A stretch of 64,000 nucleotides of DNA from Planctomycetota bacterium. Lineage in GTDB: Bacteria; Planctomycetota; Planctomycetia; Pirellulales; PNKZ01. Both the position numbers and the translations under genes were made by a program. The notes beneath the pieces are model-generated. The model did no database searches. It was not told the origin of the DNA and saw nothing but the letters and a program-made list of their open reading frames with translations. The stretch is taken from assembly GCA_018242585.1 (NCBI GenBank), contig JAFEBQ010000008.1, positions 57,494-121,493 of the forward strand, in the 5' to 3' direction. Numbering within the stretch: position 1 is the stretch's first letter; every line of letters starts with the position of its first letter. This document shows, piece by piece, positions 1-7,730 of this stretch.

Positions 1-1232
1 GCGTCGTCCACCACGATGCCGATGGCCAGCACCAGGCCGAACAACGTCAAGTTGTTCAGGCTGAAACCAGCGACCGCCATGGCCGCGAAGGTGCCGATAA
101 TCGCCACGGGGACGGCGATCAGCGGAATGATCGCGGCCCGCCAGCCTTGCAAGAAGACCAACACCACGAGCGCGACCAGGATCACCGCGTCGCGGAGGGC
201 CTTGAAGACTTCTTGGACGCTCTCACGAATAAAGGGCGTCGTGTCGTAGCCGATCTCGGCGACCAGACCTTCGGGAAAATCCGCTGACAACTCCTGAATC
301 TTGCTCTTCACCAGATCGGCCGTGTGCAGCGCGTTGGCGTCGGGCAACTGAAAAATCGCAATGCCGACGGTCGGTTTGCCATCGAAGCGGTTGTTGACGT
401 CTTCGCTCCGCGCACCGAGCACCACGCGGCCAATGTCGCGGATGCGAACCAGTTGTCCTTGGTGCGTGGCGCGGACGATCACGTCCTCGAACTGCTCGAC
501 TTCGCTCAGGCGGCCAATCGTGTCGAGGGGCACCTGCCGTTTTTGCCCCACGTCGGTCGGCGGCTGGCCGATCTGGCCCGCGGCGACCTGCATGTTCTGT
601 TCGCGCAGCGCGTGCGTGACATCGGCCGCGGTCAGATTGCGAACCGCCAGCTTGTCGGGATCGAGCCAGATGCGAGCGCTGTAATCGCGCTGGCCAAACA
701 CCAGCACTTCGCTGATGCCGGGCAAACGAGCCAGTTCGTCCTTGATCCGCAGCACCGCGTAGTTGCTCAGGTACAACTGGTCGTAGCGGCCAATCGGGGA
801 ATTCAGGCTGACGGTCAGGAGAATATCGGGTGAGCGCTTCTTGGTGATCACGCCGGTGGCGCGAACCACGTCGGGCAAATTGGGCATGGCCAGGCTGACC
901 CGGTTTTGCACCAGCACCTGGGCCAGGTCCAAATCGACGCCCAGCTTGAACGTGATGGTCAGCGTGTACGAGCCGTCGCTGGTGCTCTGGGAGTTCATGT
1001 ACAACATGTCCTCGACGCCGTTGACCTGCTGCTCGATGGGCGCGGCCACGGTTTGGGCGACGACCTGGGCCGTGGCGCCGGGATAGTTGCAGTCGACTTG
1101 CACCGTCGGCGGCGCGACCGGTGGATACTGAGCGATCGACAACGAGAAAAACGCGATTCCACCGGTCAACGTGATGACGATCGACAGCACCGCCGCGAAG
1201 ATCGGCCGATCGATAAAGAACCGCGAGAACAT
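1..1232 (-). CDS. RND multidrug efflux pump, inner-membrane subunit (N-terminal part; continues beyond the left edge)
   Basis: Inner-membrane proton antiporter of the HAE-1 RND class (AcrB/MexB type), expected to export drugs or other amphiphiles with the adaptor encoded just upstream. The 410 visible residues start MFSRFFIDRPIF, followed by the first membrane helix (about residues 10-30). Porter-domain motifs follow, including QVNGVEDMLYMNS, SEVLVFGQRDYSARIWLDP and ALREQNMQVAAGQIG. The visible part ends in GIVVDDA within the predicted fourth helix. Residues D409 and D410 fall where AcrB has the proton-relay pair D407/D408. The frame is open to the window edge, so roughly the last 600 residues are missing. 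The start ATG lies 90 bases after the adaptor stop, so the two genes form one operon. No strong Shine-Dalgarno is visible; the spacer is mostly repeat sequence. Confidence 0.95.
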   Translation of the reverse strand, partial: MFSRFFIDRPIFAAVLSIVITLTGGIAFFSLSIAQYPPVAPPTVQVDCNYPGATAQVVAQTVAAPIEQQVNGVEDMLYMNSQSTSDGSYTLTITFKLGVDLDLAQVLVQNRVSLAMPNLPDVVRATGVITKKRSPDILLTVSLNSPIGRYDQLYLSNYAVLRIKDELARLPGISEVLVFGQRDYSARIWLDPDKLAVRNLTAADVTHALREQNMQVAAGQIGQPPTDVGQKRQVPLDTIGRLSEVEQFEDVIVRATHQGQLVRIRDIGRVVLGARSEDVNNRFDGKPTVGIAIFQLPDANALHTADLVKSKIQELSADFPEGLVAEIGYDTTPFIRESVQEVFKALRDAVILVALVVLVFLQGWRAAIIPLIAVPVAIIGTFAAMAVAGFSLNNLTLFGLVLAIGIVVDD

Positions 1233-1248
1233 GGGGTGCGCCGAAGAA

Positions 1249-1275
1249 GTTGCTAGTTGCGGGTTGCTAGTGAGG
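1249..1275. repeat. Intergenic 'ctagcaac/gttgctag' repeat, copy 1
   Basis: Tandem variants of gttgctag fill part of the adaptor-pump spacer. The same unit recurs at 7486-7520, 7597-7631 (inverted) and 10649-10677. All copies are outside known genes or touch only a gene end. Confidence 0.7.
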
Positions 1276-1311
1276 AAAGAAACTCAACGGCAAAGCAGTT
1301 GCGGCATTCAT

Positions 1312-1346
1312 CTCCCTAGCCCCTAATCCCTCGTCCCTAGCCCCTC
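1312..1346. repeat. 'ggggctaggg' repeat over the adaptor stop codon
   Basis: Three reverse-strand units of about 10 bases (cctagcccct) span the last codons and stop of the adaptor gene and encode its EEGLG tail. A sister copy at 3521-3547 does the same at the end of the tetR gene. Confidence 0.65.
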
Positions 1347-2555
1347 TTCCGATTTTGCTTCCGAGGTGTTCTCGGCGGGCGCGATCGTGTCGGGGGCGGC
1401 GACTTTCGAGGCCAGGCCGGCTTTCTTCTCGTCGAGCCATTTGGGAACGACCTTCACGCCGGGGCGGACGCGCTGCAACCCGGTCACGACCACGCGCTCG
1501 CCCGGCTCGAGGCCTTCCTGAATCACGCGCATGCCCGCCGTCAGAAACCCGGTCTGCACGCGGCGATAGGAAATCTCGTCTTTTTCGTTGACCACGTACA
1601 GAAACCGCTGTCCTTGATCGGTCCCCAGCGATTCTTCGTGAACCAGCAGCGCTTGCTGTGGCGTGGTCACGGGAATCCGCAAGCGCAGAAACATGCCCGG
1701 CGCCAGCAGCAGGTCTTTGTTCTCGATTACGGCCCGCACGCGTAAGGTGCCCGTGCCGGCCTCGATCTGGTTGTCAAAAAAGTCAATCGTGCCTTCGAGC
1801 GAGAAGTCGTCCTCGTCGGCCAACGCCAGATTGACGTGGGTTTTGCCGTCCGCGGAGACCGGGAGCTTGCCGTCCAGGATCAACCGCCGCAGCCGCAAGG
1901 CGGTTCGTTCGTCGATGTCGAAATAGGCGTAAATCGGATGGGTCGAGACGATCACCACCAGCGGCGTCTCGTCGGCCTTGACCAGATCGCCCGGGTCAAC
2001 CAACCGGCTACTGATGCGACCAGTAAGCGGCGATGTGATGATACAGAAGCCTAGATTCTGCTGGGCGAGTTTGAGCGTCGCATTTGCTGCCGCCAGTGAC
2101 GCAGCGGCCTCGGCGCGATCGAAGCGCGCCTGGTCGTATTCTTGATCGGTGATAGTGCGATTCTGCCAGAGCTTGGTCACGCGCTCTTCGTGGCGCTCCA
2201 ACCGTTCGAGTCGGGCCTTGTTTTGCTCAACGGAGGCCAACGCGCCGTCGACGGTCGCCTGGAAAGTGCGCGGGTCGATTTCGAACAGCGGCGCGCCGGC
2301 CAGCACGTCGGTCCCGTCGCGAAATTTCACCGCGTCCAGATAGCCAGTGACCCGAGAGTGGATCTCGACCGTGGAAACCGCCTTGGTCCGGCCGGTGAAC
2401 TTTTCGTACTCGGTCACGACCTGCTCGGTCGGCGCGGCGACGATCACCTCGGGCGTTTTCGGCTCGACGATTTTCTGGACCTTGCGCTGGCAGCCGGCCA
2501 CAGCCGCCACAAGCAGGCACAGACCAACCAGTTTCCGAAGCAGGCAAGGCGACAT
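1323..2555 (-). CDS. RND efflux periplasmic adaptor (membrane fusion lipoprotein)
   Basis: HlyD/AcrA-type membrane fusion protein of 410 residues that bridges the RND pump to an outer-membrane channel. The start at 2555 is chosen because it gives a lipoprotein signal peptide, MSPCLLRKLVGLCLLVAAVAGC, with lipobox VAGC and C22 as the lipidated residue. Next come the barrel-sandwich part (TGYLDAVKFRDGTDVLAGAPLFEIDPR), a helical hairpin rich in E, R and Q (about 95-155), the second half-lipoyl motif (LGFCIITSPLTGRISSRLVDPGDLV) and beta domains ending ERVVVTGLQRVRPGVKV. The open frame continues 71 codons upstream to 2768, but that extension is Arg/Pro-rich and would bury the signal peptide. The pump follows in the same operon. 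The last residues come from an intergenic repeat. Confidence 0.93.
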   Translation of the reverse strand: MSPCLLRKLVGLCLLVAAVAGCQRKVQKIVEPKTPEVIVAAPTEQVVTEYEKFTGRTKAVSTVEIHSRVTGYLDAVKFRDGTDVLAGAPLFEIDPRTFQATVDGALASVEQNKARLERLERHEERVTKLWQNRTITDQEYDQARFDRAEAAASLAAANATLKLAQQNLGFCIITSPLTGRISSRLVDPGDLVKADETPLVVIVSTHPIYAYFDIDERTALRLRRLILDGKLPVSADGKTHVNLALADEDDFSLEGTIDFFDNQIEAGTGTLRVRAVIENKDLLLAPGMFLRLRIPVTTPQQALLVHEESLGTDQGQRFLYVVNEKDEISYRRVQTGFLTAGMRVIQEGLEPGERVVVTGLQRVRPGVKVVPKWLDEKKAGLASKVAAPDTIAPAENTSEAKSEEGLGTRD

Positions 2556-2635
2556 GAGCGATCCAAAGTGACGATGCGGGGCGAGCAATGGCGTGGTTGG
2601 ACCAACGTACGGCAGTCGAGCAACATGCATGCGGG

Positions 2636-2659
2636 TGGGGGCCACGGTGGGAATCGAAC
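2636..2659 (-). other. Isolated tRNA 3'-end fragment (His-like T-loop to CCA), possible att-site remnant
   Basis: On the minus strand this stretch reads as the end of a tRNA gene: T-loop GTTCGATT, T-stem 3' strand CCCAC, acceptor 3' strand CGTGGCC, a C at the discriminator position (typical of tRNA-His) and CCA. The 5' T-stem strand does not pair (CCGAG instead of GTGGG), and no D-arm, anticodon arm or 5' acceptor precedes it, so this is a fragment and not a tRNA gene. Short 3'-tRNA duplicates are the usual scar of integrase-mediated insertion. No tRNA-His gene is present in the window for comparison, so chance cannot be excluded. Confidence 0.4.
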
Positions 2660-2779
2660 TCGGGCAATCGCGTCCGCCTGGCTTACGCCACGGCTGGCAA
2701 GTCTTGCCGTCCTGGCTTGGGTCGTCAGTGACTTGGACACCAAATCGCCGGCGGGGTTCGTCAGCCATCGTCTGGCTAG

Positions 2780-2808
2780 GGATAAGTATTGACTGACCGG
2801 TCAGTCAA
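2780..2808 (-). promoter_or_regulatory. Predicted promoter of the RND efflux operon
   Basis: Reading leftward, TTGACT (2808-2803) could be the -35 box and TTATCC (2785-2780) a weak -10 box, 17 bases apart. The -35 and most of the spacer lie inside the palindromic operator, so a bound repressor would block RNA polymerase. Confidence 0.5.
2789..2808. promoter_or_regulatory. 20-bp perfect palindrome, probable TetR-family operator
   Basis: TTGACTGACCGGTCAGTCAA is its own reverse complement over all 20 bases. It lies 97 bases upstream of the tetR start and between the divergent tetR and efflux genes. TetR-family repressors of efflux operons usually bind such palindromes in the shared intergenic region, often controlling their own gene too. 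Binding by the adjacent TetR is inferred from position. Confidence 0.8.
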
Positions 2809-2905
2809 ATGCAAGACTAGGGATATTGATTGGGGCAATTTGTGATGTTTCACCCAGAACGGTCTGGCACCCAAAGCCCGACTTCTTGGGGGCAGGTTAA
2901 GTCCT

Positions 2906-3544
2906 ATGGCAACCAAACGCGGTCTGGAAACCACCGAGACGACCCAGCGGCGCGAAGCCCGACGACAGTTCATTATTGAAACCGCCGCCAAGCTCTTCGC
3001 CGAGGCCGGTTACGCCGATTGTGAAATGGACCGGGTGGCGGCGGCCTGTGGCGTGGCCAAGGGGACGCTCTACTTGTACTTCCCGGGTAAGCAAGAGTTG
3101 TTCTTCGCGGCGGTCGACCTGGGGATGCATCAGATGCAGGCCGCGCTCCGCGCCGCTTATGAGAGCGCGACCGACCCGTTCAAGCAAATCGTCAAGAGTA
3201 TCGGCGCGTACCTGGTCTTCTTTGAAGAGCATCCCCACTACGTCGAGCTTTTGATCCAGGAACGAGCGATCTTCAAGGACCGCAAGCGCTCGACCTACTT
3301 TGAACACCGCGACGAGCATCGCGGCCGTTGGCGCGATCACTGGCTGCGGATGATCGCCGAAGGGCGCGTGCGCGACGATCTGCCCGTCGAGCGGATCATG
3401 GACACGATCGGCAGCCTGCTCTACGGCACGATGTTCACCAACCACTTCATCGGCCGCTCGGTGCCGCGCGAAGAACAACAGCACGCGATCGTGGAAGTAA
3501 TGCTGCGCGGGCTGCTAAAAGAGGGGCTAGGGGCTAGGGGCTAG
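2906..3544 (+). CDS. TetR/AcrR family transcriptional repressor
   Basis: A 212-residue regulator. The N-terminal helix-turn-helix is clear: RRQFIIETAAKLFAEAGYADCEMDRVAAACGVAKGTLYLYFPGKQELF (about residues 22-70), with the family hallmark GTLYLYF in the recognition helix. The rest (about 75-205) is the all-helical ligand-binding and dimerisation domain. It is divergent from an RND pump and adaptor, and a perfect palindrome lies between them, so it most likely represses the efflux operon until a ligand binds. The final residues (EGLGARG) are encoded by an intergenic repeat that has taken over the end of the gene. The inducing ligand cannot be told from the sequence. Confidence 0.93.
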   Translation: MATKRGLETTETTQRREARRQFIIETAAKLFAEAGYADCEMDRVAAACGVAKGTLYLYFPGKQELFFAAVDLGMHQMQAALRAAYESATDPFKQIVKSIGAYLVFFEEHPHYVELLIQERAIFKDRKRSTYFEHRDEHRGRWRDHWLRMIAEGRVRDDLPVERIMDTIGSLLYGTMFTNHFIGRSVPREEQQHAIVEVMLRGLLKEGLGARG

Positions 3545-3547
3545 GGA
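3521..3547. repeat. 'ggggctaggg' repeat over the tetR stop codon
   Basis: Tandem ggggctag units start inside tetR and run past its stop. They are the same family, in the opposite orientation, as 1312-1346 at the end of the adaptor gene. The two copies bracket the efflux/tetR block. Confidence 0.65.
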
Positions 3548-3600
3548 ACGACGGCGTTGCCGAGAGGGCGTTTCGTGCTTTTCCGTCCCCTGCCCTCTCC

Positions 3601-3645
3601 CCGCTCCGTGCCAACCTCCGTGTCGCGGTGCCTCCGTGGCGAATC
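3601..3645. repeat. 'cctccgtg' intergenic repeat between convergent genes
   Basis: Degenerate tandem units of cctccgtg/ctccgtgg end two bases before the stop of the convergent SMP-30 gene. Related stretches occur at 60076-60262 and 63047-63087. Confidence 0.6.
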
Positions 3646-3646
3646 C

Positions 3647-4579
3647 TCACCCGCCGGGAAAGACATGCCCACGCACGGCCATCGGCACCGTGTAGATCGA
3701 CTTGCGGGCTGTGACGTATAGCGTCTTCCCCTCGGGCCCGGCGAAGGTCACGTTGGCCGGCACTTCGGGGATGGCGATGATGCCCAGCGCCTCGCCCGTC
3801 GGGCTGAAGACCTGCAAGCCGAGACCCGAGGTGATGTACAGATTGCCGCGTTCGTCAACCGTTAGTCCATCTCCCCCCTTGCCCGACTGACCGGCGGGCT
3901 GCTTCAACGTGCAGTGTACGCGCCCCGGCCCGAGTTTGCCCGGCTCGGTGACTGGATAGGCCATCATCTCAGCTTGACCGCTCGGCACGACGTATAGAGT
4001 CTTCTCATCGGGCGACAAGATCACGCCGTTCGGCGCCTTTAGGTCATCGACCAGCCGCGATACCTTGCCGGCCGGGTCGACGTAGTAAACCGCAGTTACT
4101 TTCTGCGGCAGTTCGCCGGTGCGGCCAAAGTGCGGGTCGGTGAAGTAGACGCCTCCCGCGCGATCGACCACCAGATCGTTCGGCGCGTTGAACGGCTGGC
4201 CTTGATACTCGCTGGCCAGCACCCGCAGCGGCTTGCCATCGAGCGGCATCGCCACGATTCGCCCCAGCATTTCACAGCCGAGCAGCTCGTTGCGACCGTT
4301 GACCATCAGGCCGTTCGTCTTGCTCGATTCCTCGCGGAAGGTCGACAGCTTTCCCTGGGCATCGATCTTGTGAATGCGCTGCGCCGGGATGTCGGTAAAG
4401 TAGACGTTGCCGGCGCGATCGGCGGCCGGCCCTTCGGTGAATTGAAAGTCACCGAATAACTTCGTCACCGGCCCGACCGGCCCCAAGCCAGCGATCGACT
4501 CAGGAGCGTCGGCGGCGAACGCCGCCGAACCGATGCCAACGCTCAATACGACGGCAGCCCAAAGTTTGCAAGCTTTCAT
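3647..4579 (-). CDS. SMP-30/gluconolactonase/LRE family protein, secreted
   Basis: A 310-residue six-bladed beta-propeller lactonase-like protein. The start at 4579 gives a Sec signal peptide, MKACKLWAAVVLSVGIGSAAFAADAPE, with cleavage likely after AFA-A, and has GGAG upstream; the frame extends further but only through repeat sequence. Family motifs include FTEGPAADRAGNVYFTDIPAQRIHKID, SKTNGLMVNGRNELLGCE, NAPNDLVVDRAGGVYFTDPHFG, DDLKAPNGVILSPDEKTLYV and GDGLTVDERGNLYITSGLGLQVFSP. These carry the Glu, Asn and Asp residues that bind the catalytic metal in gluconolactonase and SMP-30. The substrate is probably a sugar lactone, but this is not determined by the sequence. It is downstream of, and co-directional with, the GH10-like gene. 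Confidence 0.9.
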   Translation of the reverse strand: MKACKLWAAVVLSVGIGSAAFAADAPESIAGLGPVGPVTKLFGDFQFTEGPAADRAGNVYFTDIPAQRIHKIDAQGKLSTFREESSKTNGLMVNGRNELLGCEMLGRIVAMPLDGKPLRVLASEYQGQPFNAPNDLVVDRAGGVYFTDPHFGRTGELPQKVTAVYYVDPAGKVSRLVDDLKAPNGVILSPDEKTLYVVPSGQAEMMAYPVTEPGKLGPGRVHCTLKQPAGQSGKGGDGLTVDERGNLYITSGLGLQVFSPTGEALGIIAIPEVPANVTFAGPEGKTLYVTARKSIYTVPMAVRGHVFPGG

Positions 4580-4615
4580 GAGGGTCGTTCTCCACGGAAT
4601 ATGCTGGGGCCAGTT

Positions 4616-4713
4616 GTCCGTGGTCAGTGGTCCGTGGCACTCAAAACCTTGCGTCGCCTGAGACGCGGAGCATTCCACAACTGGCCACTGACAACGGGCG
4701 ACTGACCACGGAC
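4616..4713. repeat. Inverted repeat 'gtccgtggtcagt' (spacer between GH10-like and SMP-30 genes)
   Basis: Perfect 13-base arms GTCCGTGGTCAGT (4616-4628) and ACTGACCACGGAC (4701-4713) enclose further partial copies. A single copy of the same unit lies at about 10596-10610, at the edge of the RAYT remnant. Confidence 0.7.
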
Positions 4714-4714
4714 A

Positions 4715-6199
4715 TCAAAGAAATCGCTTCTTGTACTGCCCCAGGACCGTGAAGACCGGCTTGGCCACGCCGGCGCTGTCGAACAGCCCGGCATGGCTGT
4801 ACTCGTGAAACTCGGCGTCGCTCAACTGGCTCCAGGTGATGGACTGGATGAACGGCTTGGCCAGCAGCAGGGGCATCACCTGCTTGATCCAGTTGGCCTG
4901 TTGCTCGGGAGTCCAGAAATGATCGACCGGCAAGGGGAGCGAGCTGTTCCGCGCCTTGGGGTCAGGCTGATCGCTCGACGGCGAGGAGATCGTCACGTGC
5001 AACGGCAAGCCCAGGCAGCTCCAAATGTCCAGTTCGCGACTCAGTTCCAGCCGGTCGCGCGGCGCCGTGCCATGGGGATGAAAACCCCAACCCAGTTCCA
5101 GCCCCACACCGCTCATCTGCAAGCCGCAACGAACTAGCGTGTCGGCAAAGTGCAGCGGCGAGAGCTCGAACTCACCTTCCCGCAGGTATTCGCCCCACGG
5201 CTGGTCAAAGCGGACGATGACCGGTGTGACCGGATCGATCTGCCGCGTGATCTCGATGGCGCGCACGGCCAGTTGCAGCATCTGCTCTTCGTGCAGCGAC
5301 AAGACCTTGCCGCCGTTCACGCGCGCGGCACACTGCCACATCGAGACGCGCCCCCGATACCGTGTGACCACGCGCTTGACGTGTTCGCTCATCATCCCCA
5401 GCAGCGCGTCGAAGTCCCCTTCCCACAACAGCAGCCAATCGGGCAGCCCGCGCGCGTCGAGCCGCAACAGCGGCCCGCTGACGGCGCGGACGTTGTGCTC
5501 CTCGCACCAGGCGACCTGCTGATCCGGTACACTCCAGTCATACTGGCCTTCGATGCGCTCGATCTCGCTCCACAACATCGACATGGTCAACGAATTGAAC
5601 GACGAATAAATCTGATCGAGCGCCGTGGGGCTGAGGATGCGGTGACCGATCTGCACGCCGAGCCAGGCGGGAATCTTGGGCGCTTGCCTCAGGCGCTGAG
5701 TCAGCACCTGTTCGACATAGGCGTCCATCAACAGATCCCCAGCCTCCATCCCCTTCTCCAGCGCCAAGCGCGCCGCGGCCGCCGCCTGGACGGGCTGCTC
5801 GGGGTTGACCACCGCCTGCGAAAAGTGGCGGAGCGCTTCGGCCAGAACCGTATCAACGGTCGGCGGCACCACCAGCCCCAACACCTGCCACTCAGCCAAC
5901 TGGTTACGCACCGAGTTCAGGCGTCCGCGAGCCAGCTCGACTTCGAGCGAATAGGGCTTCTCGCGCTGCATCAGCGTGGCGGTCGACAACGTCAACTCGC
6001 CGCGCCCGTTCAGGCAGATCGGAATGTGGACTCGCCCCGACTCGCTGGTCCCCCGGTCAATGATCAACAAACCATTGGCCAACTGGGTCCGGCTGGGCCA
6101 GGGTATCTGGTCGAAGCCGGTCAGGTAGGTGCGCTCGGCTTGCTGCGCCGTCAGCGGCGTCGCTGAATCAACTTGCAGGCGCATCACAGCCGGCGGCAT
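4715..6199 (-). CDS. GH10-like TIM-barrel protein lacking both catalytic glutamates
   Basis: 494 residues. The N-terminal 170 residues resemble a carbohydrate-binding or linker region. The C-terminal 320 resemble glycoside hydrolase family 10 (xylanase): FNSLTMSMLWSEIERIEGQYDW matches the GH10 strand NxxxxWxxIExxxGxYdW, and RVVTRYRGRVSMWQ matches the strand that normally ends in WDVVNE. Here that motif is WQCAAR, putting R293 at the acid/base Glu. The usual TELD nucleophile strand reads HVTISS, putting I404 at the nucleophile. Xylanase activity by the standard retaining mechanism is therefore unlikely; a binding role is more likely. No signal peptide is evident. M6 (6184) is an alternative start. 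Confidence 0.7.
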   Translation of the reverse strand: MPPAVMRLQVDSATPLTAQQAERTYLTGFDQIPWPSRTQLANGLLIIDRGTSESGRVHIPICLNGRGELTLSTATLMQREKPYSLEVELARGRLNSVRNQLAEWQVLGLVVPPTVDTVLAEALRHFSQAVVNPEQPVQAAAAARLALEKGMEAGDLLMDAYVEQVLTQRLRQAPKIPAWLGVQIGHRILSPTALDQIYSSFNSLTMSMLWSEIERIEGQYDWSVPDQQVAWCEEHNVRAVSGPLLRLDARGLPDWLLLWEGDFDALLGMMSEHVKRVVTRYRGRVSMWQCAARVNGGKVLSLHEEQMLQLAVRAIEITRQIDPVTPVIVRFDQPWGEYLREGEFELSPLHFADTLVRCGLQMSGVGLELGWGFHPHGTAPRDRLELSRELDIWSCLGLPLHVTISSPSSDQPDPKARNSSLPLPVDHFWTPEQQANWIKQVMPLLLAKPFIQSITWSQLSDAEFHEYSHAGLFDSAGVAKPVFTVLGQYKKRFL

Positions 6200-6603
6200 G
6201 GAACCAACCTTCGCCCGGAGATGTCGACACTACCAGGCCGACGCACCCTGCGCCGCCTGTACCGCTTCGAGGCGTCCAAGTCGCCGCTACGCCGACGCCC
6301 CTAGCGCCAGCGGCCCATCGACCTGCCAGGCGACGGGCGTCATCACCGAAGAACCGGACGATTGGATCGCAAATCTAAGCCGAGCGCGAGTCTAAACCAC
6401 CCCCGCCCGAGCGGCAAGCTGCACCGGCTGAATATGGGGTTGCCCGCTGCGCCAGCGGCGGCTCACGGCCTCGGCGCGGAAGCGCCCAGCCGCGCCTGTT
6501 GCGCTCGGACGGCGCAGGTATACTACCGGCTCTGTTTTCCATGATTCGCGTGCCAACCACCATTTTCCGGCCACGCCACCCGGCGCGGCCATGGACAGCC
6601 GCC
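6200..6603. other. Non-coding gap between divergent GH10-like gene and purC
   Basis: GC-rich stretch. Both strands were read and no convincing coding frame was found. The only supportable signal is the candidate purC promoter at 6497-6524. Confidence 0.5.
6497..6524 (+). promoter_or_regulatory. Candidate purC promoter
   Basis: TATACT (6519-6524) matches the -10 consensus at five of six bases. TGTTGC about 16 bases upstream could be a weak -35. This would give a leader of roughly 70 bases before the purC ATG at 6604. Confidence 0.4.
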
Positions 6604-7485
6604 ATGACCCAAGCCGTTGTTGAAACCAATTTGTCCCACTGGCCCGTCCGCCGCGGCAAGGTGCGCGATGTTTACGATCTGGGGGACCGGCTGCTGATCG
6701 TGGCCACCGACCGAATCAGCGCGTTCGACTATATTTTGCCCAATGGCATCCCCGACAAAGGGCGAATTCTGACCCAGTTGAGCGTGTTCTGGTTCGAGCT
6801 GCTCGGCGAGCCCCACCACCTGATTACCGCCGACGTCGACCAGATGCACCTACCTGGGGGGATCGACCGAGCGCCGCTCCGCGGCCGCACGATTCTGGTG
6901 CGCAAGACCCAGGTGGTGCCGGTCGAGTGCGTGGTGCGTGGCTATCTGGCCGGCTCGGGGCTCAAGGAATATCGCGCCCGGCGAACCGTCTGCCAGATTC
7001 CGCTGCCCGAGGGACTGGAAGAAAGCAGCCAACTGCCGGGACCAATCTTCACCCCCGCCACCAAGGCCGAGACGGGGCACGACGAAAACATTGCGTTCGA
7101 CACGATGGTCGAATACGTCGGACTGGAACTGAGCGAGGAGCTGCGACGACGGAGTCTGGAGGTCTATGCCCGCGGCTCGGCCTATGCTCGGCAGCGCGGC
7201 ATCATCATCGCCGACACCAAGTTCGAATGGGGGCAAATCGACGGCCGAGTGATCCTGATCGACGAGGCGCTGACGCCCGACAGCTCGCGATTTTGGCCCG
7301 CCAGCGAATACCGCCCGGGGCACAGCCAGCCCTCGTTCGACAAGCAGTTCGTCCGCGACTGGCTTGAACAGAGCGGTTGGGACAAGCAAAGCCCGCCGCC
7401 AGAACTTCCCGAAGCAGTCACCGCCGGCACACGGAAGAAATACGTCGAAGCGTTTGAACGACTGACGGGCAGGAAGTTTGAGTAG
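6604..7485 (+). CDS. purC: Phosphoribosylaminoimidazole-succinocarboxamide synthase (SAICAR synthetase)
   Basis: Joins CAIR and aspartate using ATP to make SAICAR in de novo purine synthesis; cytosolic. The 293 residues match the usual length. Family motifs: RRGKVRDVYDLGDRLLIVATDRISAFDYILPNGIPDKG (nucleotide-binding start), LVRKTQVVPVECVVRGYLAGSG, ATKAETGHDENI, IIIADTKFEWG and LIDEALTPDSSRFW. The start MTQAVVETNL at 6604 fits the family; the frame runs 35 codons further upstream but encodes Pro/Arg-rich sequence and crosses the likely promoter. It is followed in the same direction by aroC after a 245-base repeat-containing spacer. Confidence 0.97.
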   Translation: MTQAVVETNLSHWPVRRGKVRDVYDLGDRLLIVATDRISAFDYILPNGIPDKGRILTQLSVFWFELLGEPHHLITADVDQMHLPGGIDRAPLRGRTILVRKTQVVPVECVVRGYLAGSGLKEYRARRTVCQIPLPEGLEESSQLPGPIFTPATKAETGHDENIAFDTMVEYVGLELSEELRRRSLEVYARGSAYARQRGIIIADTKFEWGQIDGRVILIDEALTPDSSRFWPASEYRPGHSQPSFDKQFVRDWLEQSGWDKQSPPPELPEAVTAGTRKKYVEAFERLTGRKFE

Positions 7486-7631
7486 CAGTTGCTGGTTGCT
7501 AGTTCCTAGTTGCTAGTGGGAAGGCAGGTAAGCCGCAAGCGTCGTGCGTTCACATCTCCCAATAGCATGCCCGCAGTTGTACTTCCCGCCTTTATCTAGC
7601 AACTAGCAACCCGCAACTAGCAACTTCCCCC
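7486..7631. repeat. Inverted pair of 'gttgctag/ctagcaac' repeats between purC and aroC
   Basis: The left block (to 7520) holds units of gttgctagt; the right block (7597-7631) holds their reverse complement, ctagcaac. The pair could fold into a long stem in the purC transcript 3' end. Same family as 1249-1275 and 10649-10677. Confidence 0.7.
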
Positions 7632-7730
7632 TCCATCTACTGCCCTAGGCCCGTTGGGGCTGGCTGGGTAAAATCGATCGGTTCGCGCACCCGGTGCGCA
7701 CCTACGGTTCCTATCTCAGGCTAGCTCAAC

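Noticed and set aside
2636-2760. Complete tRNA gene on the minus strand
   Set aside because: Only the 3' end matches; there is no 5' acceptor, D-arm or anticodon arm, and the T-stem does not pair.
2556-2768. 71-codon N-terminal extension of the RND adaptor
   Set aside because: It is in frame but Arg/Pro-rich, contains the tRNA 3' fragment, and would place the lipoprotein signal peptide internally.
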